Shown: positions 17,166 through 26,615 of the stretch, one piece after another
Numbering within the stretch: the stretch's first letter is position 1
Layout: each line of letters opens with the position of its first letter
Assembly: GCF_003852525.1 (NCBI RefSeq)
Contig: NZ_QAJL01000002.1
Coordinates: 1,039,165 to 1,100,386 of the forward strand
Length of the DNA stretch: 61,222 nt
Direction: 5' to 3'
Origin: Pedobacter sp. KBW06
Lineage (GTDB): Bacteria; Bacteroidota; Bacteroidia; Sphingobacteriales; Sphingobacteriaceae
Translations under genes and position numbers: made by a program
The notes under the pieces: model-generated
What the model was told of the DNA's origin: nothing
The model's input: the letters and a program-made list of their open reading frames with translations, nothing else
Database searches by the model: none

Positions 17166-18122
17166 ATGACTCAATTCTTTACCATTGCTACGACCAACTA
17201 TCTTCCATATGCAGTTTCATTATTAGATTCTGTAAAACAATACCATCCCGAGTTTGAGCTGAGTGTCTGTCTCACCGATTACCTTGACCAGGATACGATA
17301 GCGAAGAACCCATTGATGAGCAAATACCCGATGGTACAGCTTCACGAAATAGCAGCAGAAGAATTCGATTTGATTACGAAAATATACAGTCCGATGGAAC
17401 TGGCCAATTCGGCTAAAATTTTATTTGCCGAATACTTTCTGAATAAAAAAGAAGTCGAACAGGTGATCTTTTGTGATTCGGACATTCTTTTTTTTAACCG
17501 CCTTCCGGAAAGTGTGATCCAGAATCACGACTTGATTTATACGCCTCACTTCACTTCAGCGCCAGATCTCGACATGAAAAGACAAGAGTTGGAGGTATTG
17601 AATGCAGGGATGTTTAATGGTGGCTTTTTTAAACTCAAAAAATCCGAAGAAGCTACAAAATTTATAAAATGGTTTCGTCCCAGATGCGTTCCGAGTTGTA
17701 TTTCTGATCGCTGCAACGGTTATTATTACGATCAGCTATGGATTAACTTCGTTCCGTTATATTTTAAAGATGCCCATATTGAACGTGACCAAGGGATGAA
17801 TATGGCCTATTGGAATCTACATGAACGGGTGATTTCGGAAAAGGACAACCAGTTTATCGTTAACGAGGCAACTCCCTTATCCTTTTTTCATTTTAGCGGA
17901 TGGGATTATAATGACCCATCGGTCATCTCAAAATGGTCACTATTTAACCCTGGTACCCGCCCGGATATCGCTCCCCTGCTCGCGAGATATCATGAGGCAC
18001 TACAAAAGAACGAATATGAGGCCTATATCAAACTTCCTAATTACTACACTGCAAGGAATGATTCTCAAAAGAAATCATTCTTTAAAAAGCTAAAACAGAA
18101 ACTCTTTAAGAAAAAACACTAG
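17166..18122 (+). CDS. GT-A type glycosyltransferase (GT8-like)
   Basis: 318 residues. The DxD metal motif is visible in VIFCDSDILFF, with FNGGFF following at the expected distance, and a C-terminal LSFFHFSGWDYNDP segment typical of a group of GT8-like transferases in polysaccharide loci. The C-terminus is very basic (KKSFFKKLKQKLFKKKH), which could bind the inner face of the membrane. Third gene of the exporter operon, 2 nt after the preceding stop. Its end is 3 nt from the convergent GT2 gene, leaving no terminator. Confidence 0.82.
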   Translation: MTQFFTIATTNYLPYAVSLLDSVKQYHPEFELSVCLTDYLDQDTIAKNPLMSKYPMVQLHEIAAEEFDLITKIYSPMELANSAKILFAEYFLNKKEVEQVIFCDSDILFFNRLPESVIQNHDLIYTPHFTSAPDLDMKRQELEVLNAGMFNGGFFKLKKSEEATKFIKWFRPRCVPSCISDRCNGYYYDQLWINFVPLYFKDAHIERDQGMNMAYWNLHERVISEKDNQFIVNEATPLSFFHFSGWDYNDPSVISKWSLFNPGTRPDIAPLLARYHEALQKNEYEAYIKLPNYYTARNDSQKKSFFKKLKQKLFKKKH

Positions 18123-18125
18123 CAT

Positions 18126-18932
18126 TTAGCGGGAGGGTCCCAGTTTAGCGGCCTTGATCATTTTTTTAACGAAATACCTGGCCTTTCTAAAATAGGCAAT
18201 CTTCTGCATTTCTCTTTCCATGACCGCGAAGCGCTCATAATCTTTATAGAAGAATGGGAAATACTGTTCAAAGATGTCTAACCTCTCCTTAGCTAAAGTT
18301 GGATAGTTAACCGGATCAGAGCTGATGCCATCTTTATTGAACAATGCAATGAACCGATCCACATGACGGTAGGAACAACCGTGTTTTGAGACAGCGATCA
18401 GAAAGAATGCCCAATCAGAAATAATGGTGTAATCTTCGTTGTATAAACCAACAGTATCAAAAAGAGTTCTTTTTATAAATGTAGACTGATGAGGAATACT
18501 GGTTTTGAAAAAGGTACTGAAAGTTAATTCCGTATCCGGAATCCACTCTGTTCTCAAAGCCCCGTCAATGATCATCTGATTTCCATATACCAGTTCTTCT
18601 TTCAGTCCCATATCGGCTACATCCTGAATCACGTGCTCATCCATTAGAAGATCGCCGCTATTGATAAAAAGCAGGTACGTTCCGCTGGCTGCTTTAATTC
18701 CCTTATTCATGGCATTAAAGATCCCCTTATCCCGCTCGCTTACCCAATAAGCGATCCCTGTCTCATACTTTGTTATAATGTCTTTACTATGATCCGAAGA
18801 GCCACCATCAATAACTATGTACTCTATGTTTTTATACGTTTGTGCAATTACTGAACGAATTGTTTCTCCCAATCCTGCGGCATCGTTATAGCTAATTGTT
18901 ATAATGGAAATTTTCAAATCGTCCAAACCCAT
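18126..18932 (-). CDS. Glycosyltransferase family 2
   Basis: 268 residues, classic GT2: ISIITISYNDAAGLGETIRS at the N-terminus, VIDGGSSDHS, the segment SERDKGIFNAMNKGI, then INSGD in place of the DxD metal site. This subgroup (WcaA/colanic-acid style) transfers sugars during capsule or LPS assembly. Monocistronic on the - strand, convergent with the exporter operon and divergent from the GT4 at 19038. A TATTTTTG at 19030-19037 may be its promoter. Confidence 0.92.
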   Translation of the reverse strand: MGLDDLKISIITISYNDAAGLGETIRSVIAQTYKNIEYIVIDGGSSDHSKDIITKYETGIAYWVSERDKGIFNAMNKGIKAASGTYLLFINSGDLLMDEHVIQDVADMGLKEELVYGNQMIIDGALRTEWIPDTELTFSTFFKTSIPHQSTFIKRTLFDTVGLYNEDYTIISDWAFFLIAVSKHGCSYRHVDRFIALFNKDGISSDPVNYPTLAKERLDIFEQYFPFFYKDYERFAVMEREMQKIAYFRKARYFVKKMIKAAKLGPSR

Positions 18933-19000
18933 CTGAGACTTTTATAATTAGTTTTAGTAATAATGCCTTGCTATATTTACACTTTTTAATACGGCGCAGG

Positions 19001-19037
19001 TTGAGGTCTTCCTCAAAAAACATCTTCAACAAAAATA
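19001..19037 (-). promoter_or_regulatory. Divergent promoter region 18932/19038
   Basis: TATTTTTG on the - strand (19037-19030) could drive the GT2 gene; it abuts the start codon of the + strand GT4. Between the genes is a 6-bp hairpin TTGAGG/CCTCAA (19001-19016). For the + strand gene only TATATTTA near 18973, one base off consensus, was found. Confidence 0.3.
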
Positions 19038-20165
19038 ATGATTAAAATACTCTTAGACCCACAAATATTCAACAATCAAACATTTGGGGGAATTTCCAGG
19101 CAGTATACAGAGATATACAAACATTTAAATCAGAATGAAGACGTTTTGGTTCAATGCCCCATTTTTTACACCGATAACATCTATTACAAGGAAAGTGAAT
19201 TTTTTAGGGATACCTATCAGCAAAATCATGATTTTAAAATCAGGTACAGCCAGATTTTTCGCAATTATCTGCCAAAAAAACTAAAGAAAAAGAACCTGAA
19301 AGAAACGCTTGAACAGTTAAAATCACAAAATTCAGAGGTTTTTATCCCCACTTATTATGATCCTTATTTTCTGGACGCACTCGGTCAAACGCCTTTCGTG
19401 CTTACGGTATATGACATGATTCATGAGTTATTTCCGAAATACTTTGCCGGAGATAAATTCACTGCAAGCAGTAAAAAACTGCTGCTGGAAAAAGCCACAA
19501 AAATAATCGCCATTTCACAAAACACCAAGGACGACATTCTGCGGATTTACCCACATATAGAGGCCTCGAAGATTGAAATCGTATATCTGGCATCCAGCAT
19601 AAAGCCTGATGATACACGCCCGCTAAACCTTCCTGAAAACTACCTTCTTTTTGTTGGTCACAGGTCATTGTATAAGAATTTCAACTTTTTTATACAAGCT
19701 GTTGCCCCTATTCTGATAGCCCGCCCGGAATTAACGGTCCTTTGCGCCGGAGGTCATCAATTTACGGAAGAGGAATGCCGGTTAATCGAACAATTAGGGA
19801 TTAAAAAACAGGTTGTCCAGCAGGATTTCGAAGATGCCCAGCTCGCTTCGTATTACAGGAATGCCAATTGTTTTATATTTCCTTCCGAATACGAGGGCTT
19901 TGGCCTGCCTGTGCTTGAAGCAATGATCAGCGAATGCCCTGTAGTATTACCGCAGCACAGCTCCTTCCCTGAAGTGGCGGGAGAAGCAGGTGTTTATTTT
20001 GAACTGAACAATGCCGAAGACCTCAGACAAAAAATATACGGACTTCTGGAAGATCCGGAAAGCCGGCAGCATTACATCAAAAAAGGACTGGAACAAGCCA
20101 CAAAATTCAGCTGGAAAAGAACAGCTTTAGGTTATCTTAAGGTCTGCAGGCAGGCAATACAGTAA
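19038..20165 (+). CDS. Glycosyltransferase family 4
   Basis: 375 residues, GT-B fold. N-domain begins IKILLDPQIFNNQTFGGISR with the GG loop; TVYDMIHELFP and AISQNTKDDIL are the GT4 N-domain landmarks; the C-domain has FVGHRSLYKNF and the motif EYEGFGLPVLEAM. Similar architecture to mannosyl- or rhamnosyltransferases of LPS loci. Single gene between a divergent GT2 and a convergent methyltransferase. Confidence 0.93.
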   Translation: MIKILLDPQIFNNQTFGGISRQYTEIYKHLNQNEDVLVQCPIFYTDNIYYKESEFFRDTYQQNHDFKIRYSQIFRNYLPKKLKKKNLKETLEQLKSQNSEVFIPTYYDPYFLDALGQTPFVLTVYDMIHELFPKYFAGDKFTASSKKLLLEKATKIIAISQNTKDDILRIYPHIEASKIEIVYLASSIKPDDTRPLNLPENYLLFVGHRSLYKNFNFFIQAVAPILIARPELTVLCAGGHQFTEEECRLIEQLGIKKQVVQQDFEDAQLASYYRNANCFIFPSEYEGFGLPVLEAMISECPVVLPQHSSFPEVAGEAGVYFELNNAEDLRQKIYGLLEDPESRQHYIKKGLEQATKFSWKRTALGYLKVCRQAIQ

Positions 20166-20198
20166 TCTTGCTGACAAAGATCCGATCCTGATTTGCAG

Positions 20199-21014
20199 TT
20201 AACTGTTTAATTTTGCTTTAACGTCATGAAAATCCTTAGCCAGCAGGCTTTCTCTTGGCATAATCTGCTTGCGGTCATATCTTGCAACTTTCCTTTTCAT
20301 CACCTTTAAAAGGTAAGGAGGCCTTTGTTCTTCGAATGGATTTTCACTCAACTTCTTTTTAGTAAACAAATGCGTATTCACGCCATCTGAGTAACAATGT
20401 AAGCCCAGTTCTTTGGCAATAAAATGAAGCGATTTCTCGGTATATAAAGCGATATGCTGTCCGGTTTCGGGAACAATATACCACCAATCAGAAAGGTTAT
20501 TCTGCATTTCTTCCGGTTGGAGCTCAGTAGTGAATAAGAGATTGTCAGAGAGTGCCAGCATCGTCCGAATCTCCTCCATAGGATTAACCAGGTGCTCCAG
20601 CACTTCAAAAGCGGTAACCAATTCAAAGTTGTCCTGCTGGGGGCAGTTGGCGAGATCAAAATACTCCGCAAAAATATTTTGGCAATAGATATCACTATGG
20701 TAATAATCATATCCTTTATCCCGCATCAGCCGGGTAAAAATACCATATCCGCCTGCATAATCAAGAAACCGTTTATTGGCATCAAAATGACGGGGAAGTA
20801 TTTTTAAAGTCTTATCCCTGACCACTTCATTTCTGGATAACATTCCTATATCAAGTTTTGTAATCGCCGATGAATAAGCTTCCTCCAGCCAATAAGGCTC
20901 CTCAGTCTGTACAAACCCAGTATCCAAACACCTGTAATATTTTACATCATATTTTTTTAATACTTTAGTGACAAAGGCAAGTTCAGTTTGTCCGCCGGTA
21001 ATTTTACTCTTCAT
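20199..21014 (-). CDS. Class I SAM-dependent methyltransferase with degenerate N-terminal zinc ribbon
   Basis: 271 residues. SAM motif I is FLDYAGGYGIFTRLM (about 85-100); FELVTAFEVLEHLVNP is the acidic-loop/post-I region. Relatives begin with a two-CxxC zinc ribbon; here the first pair reads KSKITGG and the second YRCLDTG, so three of four cysteines are missing. It is 6 nt downstream of the GT4-like gene at 21021 and probably methylates a sugar or a glycan end in this island. Whether loss of the ribbon affects function is unknown. Confidence 0.88.
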   Translation of the reverse strand: MKSKITGGQTELAFVTKVLKKYDVKYYRCLDTGFVQTEEPYWLEEAYSSAITKLDIGMLSRNEVVRDKTLKILPRHFDANKRFLDYAGGYGIFTRLMRDKGYDYYHSDIYCQNIFAEYFDLANCPQQDNFELVTAFEVLEHLVNPMEEIRTMLALSDNLLFTTELQPEEMQNNLSDWWYIVPETGQHIALYTEKSLHFIAKELGLHCYSDGVNTHLFTKKKLSENPFEEQRPPYLLKVMKRKVARYDRKQIMPRESLLAKDFHDVKAKLNS

Positions 21015-21020
21015 TAGCTC

Positions 21021-22187
21021 CTATTTTCTATAATTTAATATGCCTGAAAGCTCAGACGTCAATATGCCCATTAATTCCTTTTTCATATGATCGCCAGAAA
21101 AATTAGCCCTGGTGTATTCCTTTACCGCATTGCTATATGCTATATACGTATCATCATCCAATGCCAAAACCTGATTTATAGTGTCATTCAACACCTCTGG
21201 AGATAAGCCTTCCATTTCAAAAATAAACCTTTCCTGCGGCAGACCACAATACTTGCTCACGATTGGGATTAATCCGGCAGCCATTGGCTCGATGGTGCCC
21301 CCCGGGAGCCCGTCGATGTAACTTGGGGCAACACAATAAGTACAAGCTTCCACAATCTCTTTCATCTCTTCTGAATCCATCCTGATGTTCTTGTAAAGAC
21401 GAACATTTGAGCCTTCTCTCAACAGCAAATCCTGGTAGTACCGCTCAAAGCTTTCATCCATTTGCTGTACGACAATGTAAAAATTTAAATCCTGCCTCAA
21501 TCGCGCCACCTCCAGCAATATAAAAAGGCCTTTGGTGATCAGCTTCGCACCACTTAAAAACAGGAAATTAGAAGTTCTACCTTCCCTGCATTTGGGTTTA
21601 AATCCTTCAAAGGCATTGAGAATGTTATTATTTAAGCTGCAAACCCGGTTTTTCACCCTCGACCGATAATCATTCAGCACAAGCCCATGCGCAAATATGA
21701 TGTCTAAATCAGCATTGAAATTGGAATAATAGCAGATATTTTTCATTACGTTAGCTTCATTTGCAAGCCATAAGCCCGAAAGCCGGTAGAAGTCTTCAAT
21801 GCTGGTCAGACTCATCTTATTATGCAAATCTTCATGAGCCCCGGTTACAAAATGAATTCGGGGAACAGATCTGTCCGGGTGGTAAAATGATTGCTCAAAA
21901 TTATATCCCAAGCCAAAAATAACAGCATACTTACCGTAATCTATCACCAGATCATGGTTCATATAATCGACCACATCTACATTGTATCCCAATGCCGAAA
22001 AACACTCCGCAGCGACATGAGCGGTTACATAATTCTGATGTGTAAACTGATTAACGGACTGAAAAGGATAAACAATATAGGAAATCAAAACATGCCTGCT
22101 GTAGTTGGTATGATATACATTGATGATCTCTTTCTTAGCAGCGGTATGCTTTCCAAACCGGTTTTTTATAATCCTCCTTAATCCCAT
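21021..22187 (-). CDS. Glycosyltransferase, GT4-like
   Basis: 388 residues from the ATG at 22187; the frame opens at a TTG four codons earlier, but MGLRRIIKNRFGKH is the better start. C-domain features: FLFLSGAKLITKG and APSYIDGLPGGTIEPMAAG, a variant of the GT4 phosphate-binding motif. The N-domain has HQNYVTAH and YAVIFGLGYNF. Likely cytoplasmic glycan transferase. First gene of a two-gene unit with the methyltransferase, divergent from the GT61 gene. Confidence 0.82.
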   Translation of the reverse strand: MGLRRIIKNRFGKHTAAKKEIINVYHTNYSRHVLISYIVYPFQSVNQFTHQNYVTAHVAAECFSALGYNVDVVDYMNHDLVIDYGKYAVIFGLGYNFEQSFYHPDRSVPRIHFVTGAHEDLHNKMSLTSIEDFYRLSGLWLANEANVMKNICYYSNFNADLDIIFAHGLVLNDYRSRVKNRVCSLNNNILNAFEGFKPKCREGRTSNFLFLSGAKLITKGLFILLEVARLRQDLNFYIVVQQMDESFERYYQDLLLREGSNVRLYKNIRMDSEEMKEIVEACTYCVAPSYIDGLPGGTIEPMAAGLIPIVSKYCGLPQERFIFEMEGLSPEVLNDTINQVLALDDDTYIAYSNAVKEYTRANFSGDHMKKELMGILTSELSGILNYRK

Positions 22188-22285
22188 GGTCAAACTCAAA
22201 ATATGGAAACGAAGTTAATCTAAAATCAAACAGGTTTCAAAAATTATCTCCCCTCCCTCGTTTAAAACCTTCTCATAAATAATTT

Positions 22286-22293
22286 TATATTTG
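22286..22293 (+). promoter_or_regulatory. GT61 gene promoter, -7 element
   Basis: TATATTTG matches TAnnTTTG exactly. TTTA at 22261-22264 (21-nt spacing) is a weak -33. The element contains the TTG codon at 22291, ruling that codon out as a translation start. Confidence 0.55.
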
Positions 22294-22329
22294 TTCTTAA
22301 ACAAAAATGCTTGTCCGAAAGCAAATTAC

Positions 22330-23358
22330 ATGACCGAAAACATCCTGGATAGCTATACTATCAACCGACAAATGCCCGAAAACTATATAGAAGGTGAACT
22401 TGACTTCTGTAAAGATGAATTTTCGTACCGCACTTATAACGTACAACTCATTGACCTAAAAAATTGCATTGTCAATAAAAGGGGGTTTATCTACGAAGAG
22501 GCGAAATTCCGGTTAAGCAAAATTAACCTGATCGATGAACAGCTTTACCCCAAATTCTTCAGCATCAAACATTATATAAAGAGGGTCCTGGTTAAGAAAA
22601 AAAGGGTTCTTAAGGAGGGCAATTACCTTTTGGCCTATGACGATTGGACCAATGCGCATTACCATTGGTTTTGTGACCTTCTTCCGAGGTTATTTGTGAT
22701 AAAGGATCGGCTTAAAGATTACACGCTTTTGCTCCCGGACACTGCTTATGTTAGAGACCAGGGGCTGAAAAGTCTGGACTTTTTTGAGCTCCGGCCTGCG
22801 GCTATAGAATTTATTCAGGAAGGCGAGCTGGTTAAAGTGAAGCAGCTGTCAGTGTTAACACATACCTGCCTGAGTGGTTACATCAATGATAAAATCATGC
22901 AGGATATGCAGGACTTTATTTCAACCAAAGTCGATTATTCGCACAGTGCCAGCAGGAAACTATACATTACCAGGGACAAAGCAAGATATAGGAAAGTATT
23001 AAATGAACCTGAAGTACTGGCAGCTGTTAAGGAATTTGGCTATGAAGTAATCCGGTACGAAGACTATAGCTTCAAAGAGCAGGTTGCCCTCACTGCTTCG
23101 GCAAAATCGATTGTTGCAATGCATGGGGCGGGTCTGGTTAACATGCTCTATCTGCATCCGCAGGGGTCTGTTCTGGAATTCAGAAGAAACAAAATCTACC
23201 ACAATCAGTGTTTCTGGCATTTGGCTAAAGCGCTTCGTTTAAAATATTACTATTTATTTGGAACTCCTGATGATGAAAACCTGGTCATCGAAGGAGAGGG
23301 TTGCAATTTAACGATTGACATTACACTGCTGAAAAGTACGCTTGCGATGATGGAATAA
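22330..23358 (+). CDS. Glycosyltransferase family 61 (DUF563)
   Basis: 342 residues from the ATG at 22330. The frame can be read from a TTG at 22291, but that codon lies in the promoter. GT61 features: NAHYHWFCDLLPRLF in the middle and, at the C-terminal end, KLYITRDKARYR, then SAKSIVAMHGAGLVNMLYLH and GSVLEFRR. The family contains xylosyl- and O-GlcNAc-type transferases; bacterial members occur in capsule and LPS loci. Last gene of the island; convergent with infB, separated by a strong terminator. Confidence 0.92.
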   Translation: MTENILDSYTINRQMPENYIEGELDFCKDEFSYRTYNVQLIDLKNCIVNKRGFIYEEAKFRLSKINLIDEQLYPKFFSIKHYIKRVLVKKKRVLKEGNYLLAYDDWTNAHYHWFCDLLPRLFVIKDRLKDYTLLLPDTAYVRDQGLKSLDFFELRPAAIEFIQEGELVKVKQLSVLTHTCLSGYINDKIMQDMQDFISTKVDYSHSASRKLYITRDKARYRKVLNEPEVLAAVKEFGYEVIRYEDYSFKEQVALTASAKSIVAMHGAGLVNMLYLHPQGSVLEFRRNKIYHNQCFWHLAKALRLKYYYLFGTPDDENLVIEGEGCNLTIDITLLKSTLAMME

Positions 23359-23365
23359 TTGCTCC

Positions 23366-23403
23366 CAAAAAAAAGAGCCAGCATCAATGATGCTGGCTCT
23401 TAT
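23366..23403 (-). terminator. infB operon terminator
   Basis: Perfect 12-bp stem AGAGCCAGCATC/GATGCTGGCTCT (23374-23385 with 23389-23400), 3-nt loop, followed on the - strand by eight T. On the + strand the tail is interrupted (TATATCTGTTTT), so it acts mainly for infB. Confidence 0.9.
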
Positions 23404-23424
23404 ATCTGTTTTATAACAGGGAAC

Positions 23425-26400
23425 TTAAAGTTTCCTTTTTACTTCTACCTGTTCGTAAGCTTCAACGATATCACCTACCTCGATGTTGTTAAAGTTATGA
23501 ATGTTCAATCCACACTCGTAACCTCTTGCCACTTCTTTCACGTCATCTTTATAACGTTTCAATGAAGCAAGTTCACCTGTGTAAACAACCACACCATCTC
23601 TAACGATACGGATCTTGCTGTTACGTGTAATCGTACCATCCAATACCATACATCCTGCAATGGTTCCCACCTTAGTAATTTTGAAGGTTTCTCTGATCTC
23701 CACATTCGCAGTGATCTTCTCTTCAAACTCCGGAGCCAACATACCTTCCATCGCCGCTTTAATCTCATTGATTGCATCGTAGATGATAGAATATAACCTG
23801 ATGTCAATTTGTTCAGCCTCGGCCAGTTTACGCGCTCCTGAAGAAGGACGAACCTGGAAACCGATGATGATCGCATCAGAAGCAGAAGCTAACAATACAT
23901 CAGATTCAGAGATCTGACCTACCGCTTTACTAATGATATTGATTTGAATCTCTTCCGTAGACAATTTCAACAATGAGTCAGATAATGCCTCGATTGAACC
24001 ATCCACATCACCTTTAACAATCAGGTTCAGCTCTTTAAAGTTACCGATCGCCAAACGACGGCCGATCTCATCCAGAGTAATGTGTTTCTGAGTACGAAGA
24101 CCCTGCTCACGCATCAGTTGTAAACGTTTGTTGGCAATTTCTCTCGCCTCAACTTCACTTTCCAATGCATTGAATCGATCACCCGCTGTAGGGGCACCCT
24201 GCATACCCAATACCTGTACCGGTACTGAAGGTCCTGCTTTATCTACTTTCTGTCCACGTTCGTTAAACAACGCTTTAACACGTCCGCTATAACTACCTGC
24301 CAGAATCGGATCTCCGATTTTCAAAGTACCTGCCTGAACAAGAACGGTAGTTACAATACCACGTCCTTTATCTAAGGTTGCTTCAATAACACTACCTGTA
24401 GCACGTTTGTTAGGATTCGCTTTAAGGTCAAGCAATTCTGCTTCCAGTAAAACTTTCTCCAATAACAAGTCTACGTTTAGTCCGCTTTTACCTGAAATCT
24501 CCTGCGACTGGAAGTTACCTCCCCAATCCTCTACCAGGATGTTCATGATCGATAATTGCTCGCGTATTTTATCTGAGTTTGCACCCGGTTTATCAATTTT
24601 TGTGAAGGCAAATACCAATGGTACGCCCGCTGCCTGAGCATGGTTGATGGCCTCTTTAGTTTGTGGCATCACCGCATCATCCGAAGCAACAACAATGATG
24701 GCAATATCGGCTACTTTCGCACCACGTGCACGCATCGCCGTAAAGGCTTCGTGACCCGGGGTATCTAAGAAAGTAACTTTCTTACCTGTAGGTGTGGTTA
24801 CCATATAAGCACCAATGTGCTGTGTAATACCACCGGCCTCACCAGCCACTACGTTTGCTTTACGGATATAATCCAGCAATGAAGTCTTACCATGATCGAC
24901 GTGACCCATGATGGTCACTACCGGTGCTCTCGGCTCTAAATCTTCGTCATTATCTTCTTCCTCGATAACGATATCACTTTCATCATCCGGTTTAACGAAT
25001 TGAATTTCGTAACCAAACTCATCTGCTACAATGGTTAATGTTTCCGCATCCAAACGTTGGTTGATGGATACAAACATTCCCAGGCTCATACAGGTTCCGA
25101 TAATTTTAGTTACCGGTTCATCCATCATTGTGGCCAACTCATTTGCCGTAACAAATTCCGTCACCCTTAACACTTTGGATTGTAATTCCTGCTCCATTGC
25201 TGCTTCATCTGCCGAAAGGGCAACATCATCACGTTTCTGACGACGTAGTTTAGCACGTTGAGCAAACTTACCAGATTTACCAGCGCCACTTAAACGTGCA
25301 AGTGTTGCTTTGATCTGGTCTTGTATTTCTTTTTCCGTAGGTTCTTCTTTAGGACCGCCGCTTCCAGGAGCTCCTGGTTTGTTGTTTCTAAAGTTAGGCC
25401 TGTTGGCTGTGTTGTTAGTATTGTTCCTGAAATCAGGTCTGTTGGTAAACGTCGGAGCTGGTTTTGGTGCTGTAGTACCTTGTCCTGCCTGGCCGCCTGC
25501 CTGCTGATTTCCTGCCGGAGTATGACCTCCCTGTCCCGGGTGTTGCCCTGGAGTCTTTTTACGCTTACGTTTCCTTTTCGCATCATTGCTGTCAGCCGAA
25601 GAGGCTACAGGAGATGATTTACGATCTGGTGTGGTAGGTAAAACGATCTTACCGATGATATTAGGTCCTGAAAGTTTTACAGAACGTGCTTTAATCACTT
25701 CTACCTCATCCGTTTTTTCAACTTTAGGGGTTTCCACAACTTTCGGCGTTTCAACTATTTTTGGTGCTTCCACTGGTTTAGGAGTTTCTTTTACTTCGGG
25801 CTCTGTTTTTGCAACAGGTTGCTCAACAGGCTTTGGAGTCTCTTCCACCTTAGGTTGTTCTACTACAGGTTGAACCACTTCTTCCTTTACGGCTTCCACT
25901 GGTTTCTCTACTGGTTTCTCTTCTACAGGTGCTTTCTCCACTGGAGCAGGGGCTGGTGTTGGTTCTACCACTTTAGGTGCTTCAGCCACCGGCTGAGGTA
26001 CTTCAGGTGCTTCTTCTTTCTTCACCGGACGGGTTTTAGCGTTTAAATCATCAAGATTGATTTTTCCTACTATTTTCACACCCGGCAATGCTCCCTCTTC
26101 AGGTTTCTCTTCTGTTTTTTCTACCACTGGAGCTGCCGGTTTTGCGGGAGCTTCTTCTTTAGGTTTCTCTACAGGAGGAGTATACGAATGAAGGTTCTTG
26201 ATAAGAATGCCTTCATTTTCGAATTCTACATTTTTTCTAGGTGCTTCCGCAACTTTCTCAGTCACTTCCGGCTCATCACGACGAATTTTACCAATAACAA
26301 TCTGATTGGCTTCTTCTTTTACGATCTTATCGCCCTGAAACTCTTTCAACAGCGCATTATACATGTCGCGGGAGAGCTTAGTAGTGGGTTTATTCTCAAC

Positions 26401-26499
26401 AGAAAAGCCTTTCTTTTCTAAAAACTCAACGGCCGTAGCAATGCCTACGTTAAGTTCCTTAACTGCTTTAAATAAAATTATTGGTTTGTCGTCTGACAT
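23425..26499 (-). CDS. infB: Translation initiation factor IF-2
   Basis: 1024 residues, longer than the E. coli protein owing to a low-complexity segment (about residues 90-350) rich in Pro, Val, Glu and Lys followed by an Arg/Lys tract and a Gly/Asn/Gln stretch. N-terminal IF2_N-like domain (about 5-60), second N-domain near 430-490, then the G domain with GHVDHGKT, DTPGHEAF and TKID, followed by the beta-barrel and C-terminal fMet-tRNA-binding domains. It brings initiator tRNA to the 30S subunit. Third gene of rimP-nusA-infB; an additional TACTTTTG promoter element lies 31 nt upstream. Confidence 0.97.
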   Translation of the reverse strand: MSDDKPIILFKAVKELNVGIATAVEFLEKKGFSVENKPTTKLSRDMYNALLKEFQGDKIVKEEANQIVIGKIRRDEPEVTEKVAEAPRKNVEFENEGILIKNLHSYTPPVEKPKEEAPAKPAAPVVEKTEEKPEEGALPGVKIVGKINLDDLNAKTRPVKKEEAPEVPQPVAEAPKVVEPTPAPAPVEKAPVEEKPVEKPVEAVKEEVVQPVVEQPKVEETPKPVEQPVAKTEPEVKETPKPVEAPKIVETPKVVETPKVEKTDEVEVIKARSVKLSGPNIIGKIVLPTTPDRKSSPVASSADSNDAKRKRKRKKTPGQHPGQGGHTPAGNQQAGGQAGQGTTAPKPAPTFTNRPDFRNNTNNTANRPNFRNNKPGAPGSGGPKEEPTEKEIQDQIKATLARLSGAGKSGKFAQRAKLRRQKRDDVALSADEAAMEQELQSKVLRVTEFVTANELATMMDEPVTKIIGTCMSLGMFVSINQRLDAETLTIVADEFGYEIQFVKPDDESDIVIEEEDNDEDLEPRAPVVTIMGHVDHGKTSLLDYIRKANVVAGEAGGITQHIGAYMVTTPTGKKVTFLDTPGHEAFTAMRARGAKVADIAIIVVASDDAVMPQTKEAINHAQAAGVPLVFAFTKIDKPGANSDKIREQLSIMNILVEDWGGNFQSQEISGKSGLNVDLLLEKVLLEAELLDLKANPNKRATGSVIEATLDKGRGIVTTVLVQAGTLKIGDPILAGSYSGRVKALFNERGQKVDKAGPSVPVQVLGMQGAPTAGDRFNALESEVEAREIANKRLQLMREQGLRTQKHITLDEIGRRLAIGNFKELNLIVKGDVDGSIEALSDSLLKLSTEEIQINIISKAVGQISESDVLLASASDAIIIGFQVRPSSGARKLAEAEQIDIRLYSIIYDAINEIKAAMEGMLAPEFEEKITANVEIRETFKITKVGTIAGCMVLDGTITRNSKIRIVRDGVVVYTGELASLKRYKDDVKEVARGYECGLNIHNFNNIEVGDIVEAYEQVEVKRKL

Positions 26500-26529
26500 T
26501 GATATCCTATTTTTTCTTTAATTCTTATA

Positions 26530-26537
26530 CAAAAGTA
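26530..26537 (-). promoter_or_regulatory. Candidate internal infB promoter, -7 element
   Basis: TACTTTTG on the - strand, 30 nt before the infB ATG, in the 116-nt nusA-infB gap. No clear -33. It overlaps the first of two direct copies of TAACGTTTATTC (about 26535 and 26610). Confidence 0.4.
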
Positions 26538-26615
26538 ACGTTTATTCTTGTTTATTTCATGGGTATGTGATTTGTTTTTAATTGCCACATAGTTCGCACC
26601 TATTCAAGATAACGT

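Noticed and set aside
22291..22329. N-terminal extension of the GT61 protein
   Set aside because: Starts at a TTG inside the TATATTTG promoter element.
25321..26046. Several + strand frames opposite infB
   Set aside because: Shadows of the low-complexity Pro/Val/Glu/Lys region of IF-2.
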